From positions 1-64,000 of the forward strand of contig JAFZRE010000012.1 in assembly GCA_017620015.1 (NCBI GenBank): 64,000 nt of DNA. Direction: 5' to 3'. The notes under the pieces are model-generated. The model did not search any database. It was not told the origin of the DNA and saw only the letters and a list, made by a program, of their open reading frames with translations. Positions 7,628-15,880 of this stretch are shown here, piece after piece. Numbering within the stretch: the first letter of the stretch is position 1; every line of letters begins with the position of its first letter. Source of the DNA: Bacteroidales bacterium. GTDB lineage: Bacteria; Bacteroidota; Bacteroidia; Bacteroidales; ML635J-15. A program made the position numbers and the translations under genes.

Positions 7628-8509
7628 ATGAACATAGCAATTCACGGACGGAACTTCGGAAGCAATTTCAGCGGAATGTTGATGCAGTTGTTTGAGATGT
7701 TGAAGGAATACGGTATGAACTTGTATGTCAACGAGAAGTTCTATAACTTTATGGTAGAGAAGACCTTGTTCCGTCCCGAAGTGAAAGGCTTGTATTCCGA
7801 CAAGTTGCCCGATGATGTCAAGTTTGACTTTATGCTTAGCATTGGCGGGGACGGCACTTTCCTGGAATCGGCAACTTTTGTAGGTGCGTCTGGAATACCG
7901 ATGCTCGGTATAAATACTGGCAGGCTGGGCTTTCTTTCGTATGTCAATTCACAGAACATAAGCAAGGCAATCGAACAACTTGTAAATAAAGAATATACGA
8001 TTGAAAAACGAATGTTGCTCGAGGTGTCTGCCGAAACGCCGTTTTATGGCAACATAAATTTTTGTCTCAACGACTTCTCCATCCTAAAAAAGTCACGTTT
8101 GAGCATGATAAAAATCAAAGTTTCGGCAGACGACAACTACATCAACACCTATTGGTCTGACGGACTGATAGTTTCAACACCAACAGGCTCCACGGCATAT
8201 TCGCTAAGCTGCGGAGGACCGATTGTCACTTCGCAGTCGAATGTCATGTTAATTACGCCGATTGCCAACCATAATCTTACAGTTCGTCCTTTGGTAATTT
8301 CTGCCGATTCTGAGATAAAAATTTCGGTCGATTCTAATGAGGGAAGTGTCTTAGCATCACTGGATTACAAGTCATACCCTATCCGCAATCTGAAACAAAT
8401 TACAGTACGCAAAGCAAATTTTTATATAAATTTTGTAAATCTATTTAAAAATACATATTTTTGCACCCTGAGAGAAAAACTCATGTGGGGAGTTGATTTA
8501 AGAAACTAA
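7628..8509 (+). CDS. nadK: NAD kinase
   Basis: Phosphorylates NAD to NADP. The 293-residue protein has the diagnostic GGDGTFLES (residues 73-81, catalytic Asp 75), NTGRLGFLSYV, a FCLNDFSI segment corresponding to the family NE motif with Asp in place of Glu, and TPTGSTAYSLSCGGP. Length is typical. Placement near CBS, PorG-like, uppS and bamA is seen in many Bacteroidales genomes. Confidence 0.96.
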   Translation: MNIAIHGRNFGSNFSGMLMQLFEMLKEYGMNLYVNEKFYNFMVEKTLFRPEVKGLYSDKLPDDVKFDFMLSIGGDGTFLESATFVGASGIPMLGINTGRLGFLSYVNSQNISKAIEQLVNKEYTIEKRMLLEVSAETPFYGNINFCLNDFSILKKSRLSMIKIKVSADDNYINTYWSDGLIVSTPTGSTAYSLSCGGPIVTSQSNVMLITPIANHNLTVRPLVISADSEIKISVDSNEGSVLASLDYKSYPIRNLKQITVRKANFYINFVNLFKNTYFCTLREKLMWGVDLRN

Positions 8510-8558
8510 CCGCATATAAATTGTTGAATATTACATAGTTATAACTTATAATAAAAAG

Positions 8559-9521
8559 ATGAAAAGATTTTCAATCTTGACGATTTTCCTAATGTTTGCG
8601 ACGATTTCGCTCGTTGCTCAGACTGGAGATTGGAGAAGATATAGGCATGAACTGGTTTTCGGAGCAGGTACAGCAGAATTCATGGGCGACCTTGGTGGTG
8701 GTAAAGGCGTCGGAACTCATTTTGTAAAGGACTTCGATATTCAGGCCGGTCGTTGGGCATTCATGTTTGGCTACGGCTACAAGCTTACCGACAGGTTCGC
8801 TTTGCGTACAGCCCTTTACTACGGCCGCGTTTTCGGAAACGATGAATTTACTCCAGAACCAGCTCGTAACGGACGTAACCTTTCGTTCCGCTCCCCCATT
8901 ATCGAATTGAGTGAAGTTGTCGAGTTCTCAATCATTCGCGAAAAATTCGGCTACAGATACAACTCAAAGCACGCAAGAAAACTGAAAGCTACTCCAAACT
9001 TGTACATTTTCGCAGGTGTAGGCGGATTCTATTTCAACCCGAGAGGACAATATCTGCCAGTAGTTAAAGACGGAACAACTGGATTGCCAGTATTAGATGC
9101 CGAAGGTAACACAACTCCAGATGAATCAGATCCAGACTATGGCAAATGGTACTCATTGCAACCATTCGGTACAGAAGGTCAAGGAATTGTCTCAACTCGT
9201 CAAAAGTACAGCAGAATACAGATGTCAATTCCATTCGGCGTTGGTCTTAACTGCATGTTGACTAAGAGCTGGGGTATCGGCTTCGACTTCGGTTTCCGTT
9301 ACACTCTTACCGACTACATCGACGATGTAAGCAGCACATACGTTGACCCGGACATATTCGACGATCCTATGGCTAGTTACTTCAGCAACCCTGCAAGCAA
9401 ATATAACGTAGGTGCTGGCGAACAGCGTGGCGACAGCAACTGGAACGACGCTTATATGTTCCTTACTATTAAGGTGACATACAAGTTGTTCTCTTCGCGT
9501 CGAGGCAGATCGAAATTTTAA
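8559..9521 (+). CDS. PorG-like outer membrane beta-barrel (DUF6089), copy 1
   Basis: 320 residues with a signal peptide (MKRFSILTIFLMFATISLVAQ). The mature protein resembles DUF6089 barrels: HELVFGAGTAEFMGDLGGG near the start, then FMFGYGYKLTDRFALRTALYYG, a middle insert rich in Pro and Asp, and SWGIGFDFGFRYTLTDYIDDV. PorG of Porphyromonas gingivalis, a T9SS component that anchors the PorK/N ring, belongs to this family and sits next to uppS. This copy is one gene removed from uppS and is longer than copy 2. Either could be the functional PorG. Confidence 0.75.
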   Translation: MKRFSILTIFLMFATISLVAQTGDWRRYRHELVFGAGTAEFMGDLGGGKGVGTHFVKDFDIQAGRWAFMFGYGYKLTDRFALRTALYYGRVFGNDEFTPEPARNGRNLSFRSPIIELSEVVEFSIIREKFGYRYNSKHARKLKATPNLYIFAGVGGFYFNPRGQYLPVVKDGTTGLPVLDAEGNTTPDESDPDYGKWYSLQPFGTEGQGIVSTRQKYSRIQMSIPFGVGLNCMLTKSWGIGFDFGFRYTLTDYIDDVSSTYVDPDIFDDPMASYFSNPASKYNVGAGEQRGDSNWNDAYMFLTIKVTYKLFSSRRGRSKF

Positions 9522-9565
9522 GATAATTTTAAAAATATTTCTGATGGTTCTGCGTTATATCCAAT

Positions 9566-10342
9566 ATGGATAGGAAGAATATTAGAGCATATAAACTTAT
9601 AAAACAAATGACGGTAACGACGTTACTGTCGTTTGTTTTTTTGTTTGGAACCCTGTCTGCCAATGCACAATATGGTCTCGAAATAGGTTTCAACGCTGGC
9701 GTGTCGTACTATATGGGCGACATAAACTATGCTCGGCAGTTCTACCATCCACGACATAACATAGGAGCATCTCTCAAGTTTCATTTCGGCGACAGAATTG
9801 ACTTGAGGCTCGGATATTTCAATTCAAGGCTTGTCGGCAACGATGCCGACTTCAACAATGTGTTCCAACAGGTCAGGAACAAGTCGTTCACCGTCAGTAT
9901 AGACGAAATATCAGCAATGGCCGAAATAAATTTCCTGCCATACATTTACGGTGATGTCACCCGCAATAGCTTTACACCATACGCACAGGTCGGAATTGCA
10001 GGAACATTCGTCGGCAGAACCGCCAACGACGAGGACTTTTTCACAATGGCAATACCTTTCGGATTCGGATTCAAGAAAAACATATTGCCACGACTTGTGC
10101 TGAGCATCGAATGGGGATTCCGCTGGACAATATCGGATATGATTGACGGCATTACAAACGAAAGCATAAAGAAGGACTACGAAATTGCCTACGGCACACC
10201 GCTTACAGAGGACGTAAACATGAAACAACTCGGTTTCCGATATACTAACGACTGGTATTCGGTGGCTTTGGTTGGAATATCATATACATTCAAGATTGGT
10301 GGTCTAGGCTGCCCTGCTTATTATAAAAAACATCAGAAGTAG
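9566..10342 (+). CDS. porG: PorG-like outer membrane beta-barrel (DUF6089), copy 2
   Basis: 258 residues, paralogous to copy 1: a signal peptide ending ...GTLSANAQ, then LEIGFNAGVSYYMGDIN, IGASLKFHFGDRIDLRLGYFNSRLVGND, and the barrel pair LSIEWGFRWTISDMIDGITNE. Its position directly before uppS, with a 2-base gap, is that of the P. gingivalis T9SS gene porG, so this is the better candidate for that role: an outer membrane protein linking the PorK/N ring to the membrane. The start at 9566 gives a long charged n-region; an ATG at 9608 would give a shorter signal peptide and is equally possible. Confidence 0.75.
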   Translation: MDRKNIRAYKLIKQMTVTTLLSFVFLFGTLSANAQYGLEIGFNAGVSYYMGDINYARQFYHPRHNIGASLKFHFGDRIDLRLGYFNSRLVGNDADFNNVFQQVRNKSFTVSIDEISAMAEINFLPYIYGDVTRNSFTPYAQVGIAGTFVGRTANDEDFFTMAIPFGFGFKKNILPRLVLSIEWGFRWTISDMIDGITNESIKKDYEIAYGTPLTEDVNMKQLGFRYTNDWYSVALVGISYTFKIGGLGCPAYYKKHQK

Positions 10343-10344
10343 AA

Positions 10345-11088
10345 ATGAGTTTACTGGAGCAAATAGATAAATCGAAACTTCCGCAGCACGTTGCGTTCAT
10401 AATGGACGGCAACGGTCGCTGGGCTAAAAAGCAGGGACAAATCAGGCTTTTCGGACATAGGCGTGGCGTGAAAACCGTAAAGGAAATGCTTACTGCCGCT
10501 GGCGACCTAGGGATAAAATACGTTACCGTATATGCCTTTTCTACAGAAAACTGGAGCCGTCCTGCCGACGAGGTAAGCGGTATAATGGGACTTCTCTCAA
10601 GCGCAATCGACGACGAAATAGAGAACATGATGAAGAACGGTGTCCGCGTTTCGATGATTGGCGAGATGGAACGTCTGCCAAAATACCTTCGCGAAAAGGT
10701 TGCCTACGTAATCGAAAGGACGAAAAACAACACCAAACTTAATTTCATCGTGGCACTTAGCTACAGCGGACGATGGGACATTGTGGAGGCAGTGAAGAAG
10801 ATTGCCGCCGACTGCGTTGAAGGAAAAGTTTCTCCCGACAGCATCAATGGCGATATGTTTTCCGGTTACCTTTCTACTGCCAACGTCCCCGACCCCGAAC
10901 TTATGATAAGGACAAGCGGCGAGTCGAGGATTAGCAACTTCCTTCTGTATCAGCTTGCCTACAGCGAATTGTACTTTACCGATGTGCTTTGGCCCGATTT
11001 TAATAGGGAAGAATTGTACAAGGCTCTGATTAGTTATCAAAACAGGGAACGCCGGTTCGGAAAAACCAGCGAGCAGGTAAAAAAGTAA
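10345..11088 (+). CDS. uppS: Undecaprenyl diphosphate synthase (cis-prenyltransferase)
   Basis: Makes the C55 lipid carrier for peptidoglycan and surface glycans from isopentenyl and farnesyl diphosphate. The 247-residue protein contains HVAFIMDGNGRWA with catalytic Asp 21, GHRRGVK, the Y-AFS-ENW segment (YVTVYAFSTENWSR), LSYSGRWDI and the C-terminal PDPELMIRTSGESRISNFLLYQ. All signature positions are intact. It is tightly spaced between the PorG-like gene and bamA, 4 bases before the latter. Confidence 0.97.
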   Translation: MSLLEQIDKSKLPQHVAFIMDGNGRWAKKQGQIRLFGHRRGVKTVKEMLTAAGDLGIKYVTVYAFSTENWSRPADEVSGIMGLLSSAIDDEIENMMKNGVRVSMIGEMERLPKYLREKVAYVIERTKNNTKLNFIVALSYSGRWDIVEAVKKIAADCVEGKVSPDSINGDMFSGYLSTANVPDPELMIRTSGESRISNFLLYQLAYSELYFTDVLWPDFNREELYKALISYQNRERRFGKTSEQVKK

Positions 11089-11092
11089 TGGT

Positions 11093-13600
11093 ATGAGAAG
11101 ATTTGTTTTGATATTGTTGATGTTTGCTTTCGCGGTTTCGGCGGCGAATGCTCAAAATATACATTCGAGCAGTAGCAGTATAGATTACTTGTCGCCAAAG
11201 GAGTACGAAATTGGCGGTGTTACAATATCGGGAGTGCAGTATCTCGACCAGAACGTGCTGCTGTATCTTACCGGACTTGAAATAGGAAAGACAATATCGG
11301 TTCCAGGACAGGAAATTGCAGATGCTATTAAGAAACTTTGGGAGCAGGGACTTTTCTCCGACGTAAAAATTTCCGTCACAAATACCATTGGCAACAAGAT
11401 TTTCCTTGACATCTACCTTGAGGAACGCCCACGACTATCAAAATTCTCGTTCAAGGGTGTGAAAAAGGGCGAAGCCGACGACATACGCGAACAGATAAAG
11501 TTGACAAAAGGCTCGCAGGTTACTGAGAACATGAAGCTCACGTCCGAACGCTACATCAAGGACTTCTTTATCGACAAGGGTTATTTCAATACCGAAGTAA
11601 ACATAATTGAAGAACAGGATTCGAGCCTTGCAAACAGCGTCAGCCTTGTTTTCGACATAAAGAAAAATCAGCGCATAAAGATTAACGACATTATTTTCGA
11701 AGGCAACAATTCGATAAAGGATGCTAAGTTGCGACGCAAGATGAAGGAGACTAAACGCAAGACCTGGTACAACATATTCAAGGCATCGAAGTTCATCCCG
11801 AAGAATTACGCCGAGGACAAGAAGAAGATTATTGAAAAGTACAACGAGGAAGGTTATCGCGATGCACTTATAACCTACGACTCGATTTCACCATACGACG
11901 AAAAAACCATCAACCTTTATATCGGCATCGAGGAAGGACACAAGTTCTATTTCCGCAACATAAGCTGGCTTGGAAACACAATGTACACATCGGAGCAGCT
12001 GTCGCACGTGCTTGGCATAAAGAAGGGTGATGTTTATAACAGCAAGGTGCTTGACGAAAAGTTGCTTTACGACCCCACTGGCGTAATGGCTCTGTATCAA
12101 GACAATGGATATTTGTTCTCCAATGTGCAACCAGTGGAAGTTTTGGTCGAGAACGACTCCATCGACCTTGAGATGCGAATCTACGAGGGCAAACAGGCTA
12201 CCGTGAACCGTGTTACCCTTGTCGGCAACACACGTACCAACGACCACGTCATAATGCGAGAAGTTCGTACACGTCCCGGAAGCCTTTACAACCGTTCCGA
12301 GGTACAGCGTACAATCCGCGAACTTGCACAGCTTGGATATTTCGACCCCGAAAAACTCAACGTAGATTTCAATCCCGACCCAGTTTCAGGTACTGTTGAC
12401 CTTGAATATACAGTAGAAGAAAAGCCTTCCGACCAGATTCAGGTTTCGGGCGGTTATGGTTCGGGAATGTTCGTCGGCACTCTGGGTGTTACGTTCAACA
12501 ATTTCTCATTGCGCAACATCTTCAACTTCAAGAGTTACCGCCCATTGCCGACAGGTGACGGACAAAGACTGTCGATTCAGGCGTCGGCGAGCGGATTGTG
12601 GTATCAGAACTACAGTTTCTCGTTTGTTGACCCGTGGTTTGGCGGCAAGAAGCCAAATTCGTTCTCTCTCTCCGTTTATCACTCAAACGTAAGGCAATAC
12701 ACCAGCAAGGAAGAGGCAAAAGAAGATAGAAAGACTTTCAGGGTTACTGGTGCTGGCATAGGTCTAGGTCAGCGACTGCAAGTTCCCGACGACTATTTCA
12801 CATTGTATCTTGAATTGTCGTACAAGCGTTACAACATCAACAACTACAGCGACTATGCTATGATTTTCAAGCAGGGCGTTGCAAACAACCTGTCAATTAA
12901 GGCAGTACTTGGTCGTTCGTCGTCGGGACCGAACCCGATTTTCCCGACTATGGGTTCCGAATTCTCGGTATCGGCAGAACTTACGCCGCCATATTCGTGC
13001 ATGAACGGCAAGGACTACACCGACCCCAACATGACACTGCAGGAACGCTACAAATGGATTGAATACCATAAATATAAGGCATCTGCCAAGTGGTTTACAA
13101 CATTGTTTGGACCAAAAGACGGAAGTTCGCGAGCATTGGTGCTTGTAACAAAGGCTGAGTTCGGTTTGCTCGGAATGTACAACAAGAACGTCGGCAAGTC
13201 GCCGTTTGAGTACTTCCAGTTAGGTGGCGACGGACTTTACGGCTACAACCTGTACGGTGCAGAGAATATTGGTCTGCGCGGTTATTCCAACCAGTCGCTT
13301 ACACCTGCGGCAAACGGTTATGTATATAACAAATACACCGTCGAACTTCGTTACCCGATGTCGCTCAACCCGAATGCAACATTCTATGCAATTGTGTTTG
13401 CCGAGGCTGGTAACTGCTGGCATTCAATAGAAAATTTCCGTCCGTTCGATGTCAAGAGGTCAGCTGGTGTAGGTGTCAGGGTTTATATGTCGATGATTGG
13501 TCTTATCGGTGTTGACTGGGGCTACGGCTTCGACGAAGTGCCCGGTGCAACAGGTGCCAACGGCAGCCAGTTCCACTTCGTAATCGGTCAGAATTTCTAA
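11093..13600 (+). CDS. bamA: BamA outer membrane assembly protein
   Basis: Central subunit of the machine that folds barrel proteins into the outer membrane. 835 residues: a signal peptide (MRRFVLILLMFAFAVSAANAQ), five POTRA repeats over roughly residues 40-450 (for example IGGVTISGVQYLD, LSKFSFKGVKKGEADDI, IKINDIIFEGNNSIKD, FYFRNISWLGNTMYT, VNRVTLVGNTRTNDHVI), and a C-terminal barrel with GLRGYSNQSL and a final aromatic residue (HFVIGQNF), the normal barrel signal. Length fits the family. It is followed by two skp genes, as expected for a barrel-biogenesis operon. Confidence 0.97.
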   Translation: MRRFVLILLMFAFAVSAANAQNIHSSSSSIDYLSPKEYEIGGVTISGVQYLDQNVLLYLTGLEIGKTISVPGQEIADAIKKLWEQGLFSDVKISVTNTIGNKIFLDIYLEERPRLSKFSFKGVKKGEADDIREQIKLTKGSQVTENMKLTSERYIKDFFIDKGYFNTEVNIIEEQDSSLANSVSLVFDIKKNQRIKINDIIFEGNNSIKDAKLRRKMKETKRKTWYNIFKASKFIPKNYAEDKKKIIEKYNEEGYRDALITYDSISPYDEKTINLYIGIEEGHKFYFRNISWLGNTMYTSEQLSHVLGIKKGDVYNSKVLDEKLLYDPTGVMALYQDNGYLFSNVQPVEVLVENDSIDLEMRIYEGKQATVNRVTLVGNTRTNDHVIMREVRTRPGSLYNRSEVQRTIRELAQLGYFDPEKLNVDFNPDPVSGTVDLEYTVEEKPSDQIQVSGGYGSGMFVGTLGVTFNNFSLRNIFNFKSYRPLPTGDGQRLSIQASASGLWYQNYSFSFVDPWFGGKKPNSFSLSVYHSNVRQYTSKEEAKEDRKTFRVTGAGIGLGQRLQVPDDYFTLYLELSYKRYNINNYSDYAMIFKQGVANNLSIKAVLGRSSSGPNPIFPTMGSEFSVSAELTPPYSCMNGKDYTDPNMTLQERYKWIEYHKYKASAKWFTTLFGPKDGSSRALVLVTKAEFGLLGMYNKNVGKSPFEYFQLGGDGLYGYNLYGAENIGLRGYSNQSLTPAANGYVYNKYTVELRYPMSLNPNATFYAIVFAEAGNCWHSIENFRPFDVKRSAGVGVRVYMSMIGLIGVDWGYGFDEVPGATGANGSQFHFVIGQNF

Positions 13601-13648
13601 ATGGAACGATTATTGTATTGGGGAATAGCGTAAATGAATTTTTTGAAT

Positions 13649-13656
13649 TACCTTTG
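13649..13656 (+). promoter_or_regulatory. -7 box for the skp pair
   Basis: TACCTTTG, exact TAnnTTTG match, 56 bases before the first skp start in the 111-base gap after bamA. No good -33 TTG at the usual distance was seen. Confidence 0.55.
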
Positions 13657-13711
13657 CAGAATAATTTAATCTTCAAATTATCAAATTTTCGAATTTTTAA
13701 ATTTATAGTAT

Positions 13712-14224
13712 ATGAAACGAATTATTTTACTTGCAGTAGCAATCTTGTTTGCAACATTTGCATTCAGCCAGAAATACGCATACGTTGACACCGAATACAT
13801 TTTGAACAACATTCCTGTTTATGAGTCGGCAAAGACCCAGCTCGAGGACCTTACCAAGGAATGGAAAAAGGAAATTGATGCCAAGAAGGCTTCAATCGAC
13901 CAGATGTACCAGAACTACCAGTCCGAAAGAATACTTCTTACCGAGGAACTTCGTGCAAAACGCGAAGATGAAATCATGAAGAAGGAGCAGGAACTCAAGC
14001 AGTTGCAGCAGAAGTACTTTGGTGAAAGCGGTATGCTCTACAAGAAGCGCGAAGAATTGATAAAGCCTATTCAGGATGACATCTACAATGCAATAAAGGA
14101 AATTGCAACCGAAGGCAACTACGCAGTTATTTTCGATACAGCAAACAACCTTAATATGCTCTACACCGACCCGCGTCACGACAAGAGCGACGAAGTATTG
14201 AGAAAATTGGGATATAAGAATTAA
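13712..14224 (+). CDS. Skp/OmpH-family periplasmic chaperone, copy 1
   Basis: 170 residues with signal peptide MKRIILLAVAILFATFAFSQ, then KYAYVDTEYILNNIPVYESAK, the conserved Skp beginning, followed by a long charged coiled coil (residues about 40-120, rich in K/E/Q) and a closing strand region (YAVIFDTANNLNMLYTDPRHD). Skp trimers carry unfolded barrel proteins across the periplasm to BamA. Tandem skp genes after bamA are typical of Bacteroidales; P. gingivalis has the same pair. Confidence 0.93.
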   Translation: MKRIILLAVAILFATFAFSQKYAYVDTEYILNNIPVYESAKTQLEDLTKEWKKEIDAKKASIDQMYQNYQSERILLTEELRAKREDEIMKKEQELKQLQQKYFGESGMLYKKREELIKPIQDDIYNAIKEIATEGNYAVIFDTANNLNMLYTDPRHDKSDEVLRKLGYKN

Positions 14225-14251
14225 AGTGCTAACAATAAATTATTTGAATAG

Positions 14252-14758
14252 ATGAGAAGATTAGTTTTAGTATTGGTTTTGTGCGTGAGCAGCATATTTG
14301 TGTTCTCACAGAAGGCAGTTAAGTTGGCTCACGTTGATGTGCAGGCAATTTTCGGTGAAATGCCCGAGAAGGCTGCAGCAACCAAGGAAGTGGAAGATTA
14401 TGCAAAGACCCTCGAAGACCAAATGCAGGTGATGTATAAGGAATACGAGTCGAAAATGAAGGAATATACTGAAAACAAGGATACTTGGTCGGCACTTATC
14501 CGTCAGGACAAGGAAGAAGCTATAATGTCGTTGCAGCAGCGTATCCAGAACTTCCAGCAGCAGGCCGAAGCCGACTTGCAGAACCGCGAGGCCGCTTTGC
14601 TCGAACCTATCACCAACAAGATTAAGGATGCAATAAGCGCAGTGGCTTCCGAACAGGGTTTTACCTACGTTTACGACAAGACCACCTTGCTATATACCTC
14701 GCCCGATGCTACCGACATCACCAACGATGTGAAGGCAAAGTTGGGAATAAAGAAATAA
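14252..14758 (+). CDS. Skp/OmpH-family periplasmic chaperone, copy 2
   Basis: 168 residues, paralogue of copy 1: signal peptide MRRLVLVLVLCVSSIFVFSQ, then VKLAHVDVQAIFGEMPEKAAA, a coiled-coil stretch with QQRIQNFQQQAEADLQNRE, and FTYVYDKTTLLYTSPDATDIT. Same role as copy 1 by family. The 27-base gap indicates co-transcription. Confidence 0.93.
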   Translation: MRRLVLVLVLCVSSIFVFSQKAVKLAHVDVQAIFGEMPEKAAATKEVEDYAKTLEDQMQVMYKEYESKMKEYTENKDTWSALIRQDKEEAIMSLQQRIQNFQQQAEADLQNREAALLEPITNKIKDAISAVASEQGFTYVYDKTTLLYTSPDATDITNDVKAKLGIKK

Positions 14759-14770
14759 ATATTTAATGTT

Positions 14771-14920
14771 GTCATTCCGCAAAACAAAGCGAACAGGCGT
14801 AGGAACGAGCCTTGTGAGCCTGTTTATGCGGAATCTCCTTTATATGGGGGATTCCGCACAGTCGAACAATATACGCTCCTCGTTCCGTATCGCGTTATTG
14901 TTCTGACTTGTGGAATGACG
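14771..14920. repeat. REP/MITE-like element with nested inverted repeats
   Basis: The outer ends GTCATTCCGCA (14771-14781) and TGTGGAATGAC (14909-14919) are inverted copies with one mismatch. Inside, ATTCCGCA (14774-14781) pairs with TGCGGAAT (14827-14834) and encloses a second stem, AACAGGC (14792-14798) with GCCTGTT (14818-14824). A competing stem uses GCGGAAT (14828-14834) with ATTCCGC (14851-14857). No coding frame is supported. It fills almost the whole gap between skp copy 2 and murI. Confidence 0.65.
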
Positions 14921-14927
14921 TCTTACT

Positions 14928-15725
14928 ATGAACGAAAACAGCCCTATAGGAGTATTCGACAGCGGAATAGGCGGACTTACCGTCCTACGCGAACTTCTCG
15001 CCGAACTTCCCGACGAAGATTTCATATATTTTGCCGACAGCAAGAATGCCCCGTATGGTCCGCGTTCGGTTGAGGAAGTCACAGCATTGTCGTCGCGGAT
15101 TGTGAACTTTTTGGTTTCGAAGGGCTGTAAGATTGTTGTGATTGCCTGCAACACGGCGACTGCGGCGGCAGTTTATGCAATGCGCAAGGAGTTCAAGGTG
15201 CCAATCGTAGGACTTGAACCAGCCGTAAAGCCCGCCTGCTTGAAAACTCGCACAAGGCACGTTGGCGTTCTGGCAACCGAGGGGACTTTCCGTGGCGCAC
15301 ACTTCAAGAATACTAGCGACAAGTACCGTAAATATGTTTCGTTACATTTGGAGATTGCCAAGGAACTTGTCGAACTTGCTGAGCGTGGCGTTTTCAGTGG
15401 CGACGAAGTCGATGCCATAATTGAAAAGTATGTCGCACCGCTTAGGCAGAACAATGTTGACCATATAGTGCTGGGCTGTACTCATTATCCGTTTTTCCGT
15501 CCCGTAATTGAGCGTGTTGCCGGTAGCGGAATCAAAATCATTGATTCGTCGGAAGCTATTGCCCGGCGCACCAAGGATATACTTATGACAACCAATATGA
15601 TGCGTACGGAAAATGCTCATCGCACAGTAAGCATGTATTCGTCCGATTCTCCCGAAAAACTCTCCGAAATAGCCAAGCTGTACATTGGTGGAGATTTCAG
15701 CGTTGAGGGAAATGTGGTGATATAG
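14928..15725 (+). CDS. murI: Glutamate racemase
   Basis: Interconverts L- and D-glutamate for peptidoglycan. The 265-residue protein carries IGVFDSGIGGLTVLREL (catalytic-region Asp 11), FADSKNAPYG, the first catalytic cysteine C74 in VIACNTATAA and the second, C184, in VLGCTHYPFF. All residues are intact and the length is typical. Confidence 0.97.
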   Translation: MNENSPIGVFDSGIGGLTVLRELLAELPDEDFIYFADSKNAPYGPRSVEEVTALSSRIVNFLVSKGCKIVVIACNTATAAAVYAMRKEFKVPIVGLEPAVKPACLKTRTRHVGVLATEGTFRGAHFKNTSDKYRKYVSLHLEIAKELVELAERGVFSGDEVDAIIEKYVAPLRQNNVDHIVLGCTHYPFFRPVIERVAGSGIKIIDSSEAIARRTKDILMTTNMMRTENAHRTVSMYSSDSPEKLSEIAKLYIGGDFSVEGNVVI

Positions 15726-15825
15726 GTTGTGTGATATCCCTGAATATTAAAGGAACTCAAGCTGGCAATAACCACATGCTAGCTGATGGGTTAATAAAAA
15801 GTTAAATAATTTTTAAAGAAATCTT

Positions 15826-15855
15826 TTTGTTGTTTGAAAATATAATATAACTTTG
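15826..15855 (+). promoter_or_regulatory. Promoter of the M43 protease gene
   Basis: TTTG at 15826-15829, 18 bases, TAACTTTG at 15848-15855: a full -33/-7 pair in a 155-base AT-rich gap, 25 bases before the ATG at 15881. Confidence 0.7.
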
Positions 15856-15880
15856 AAGCGAAATTTTAAAAGTTTATATT

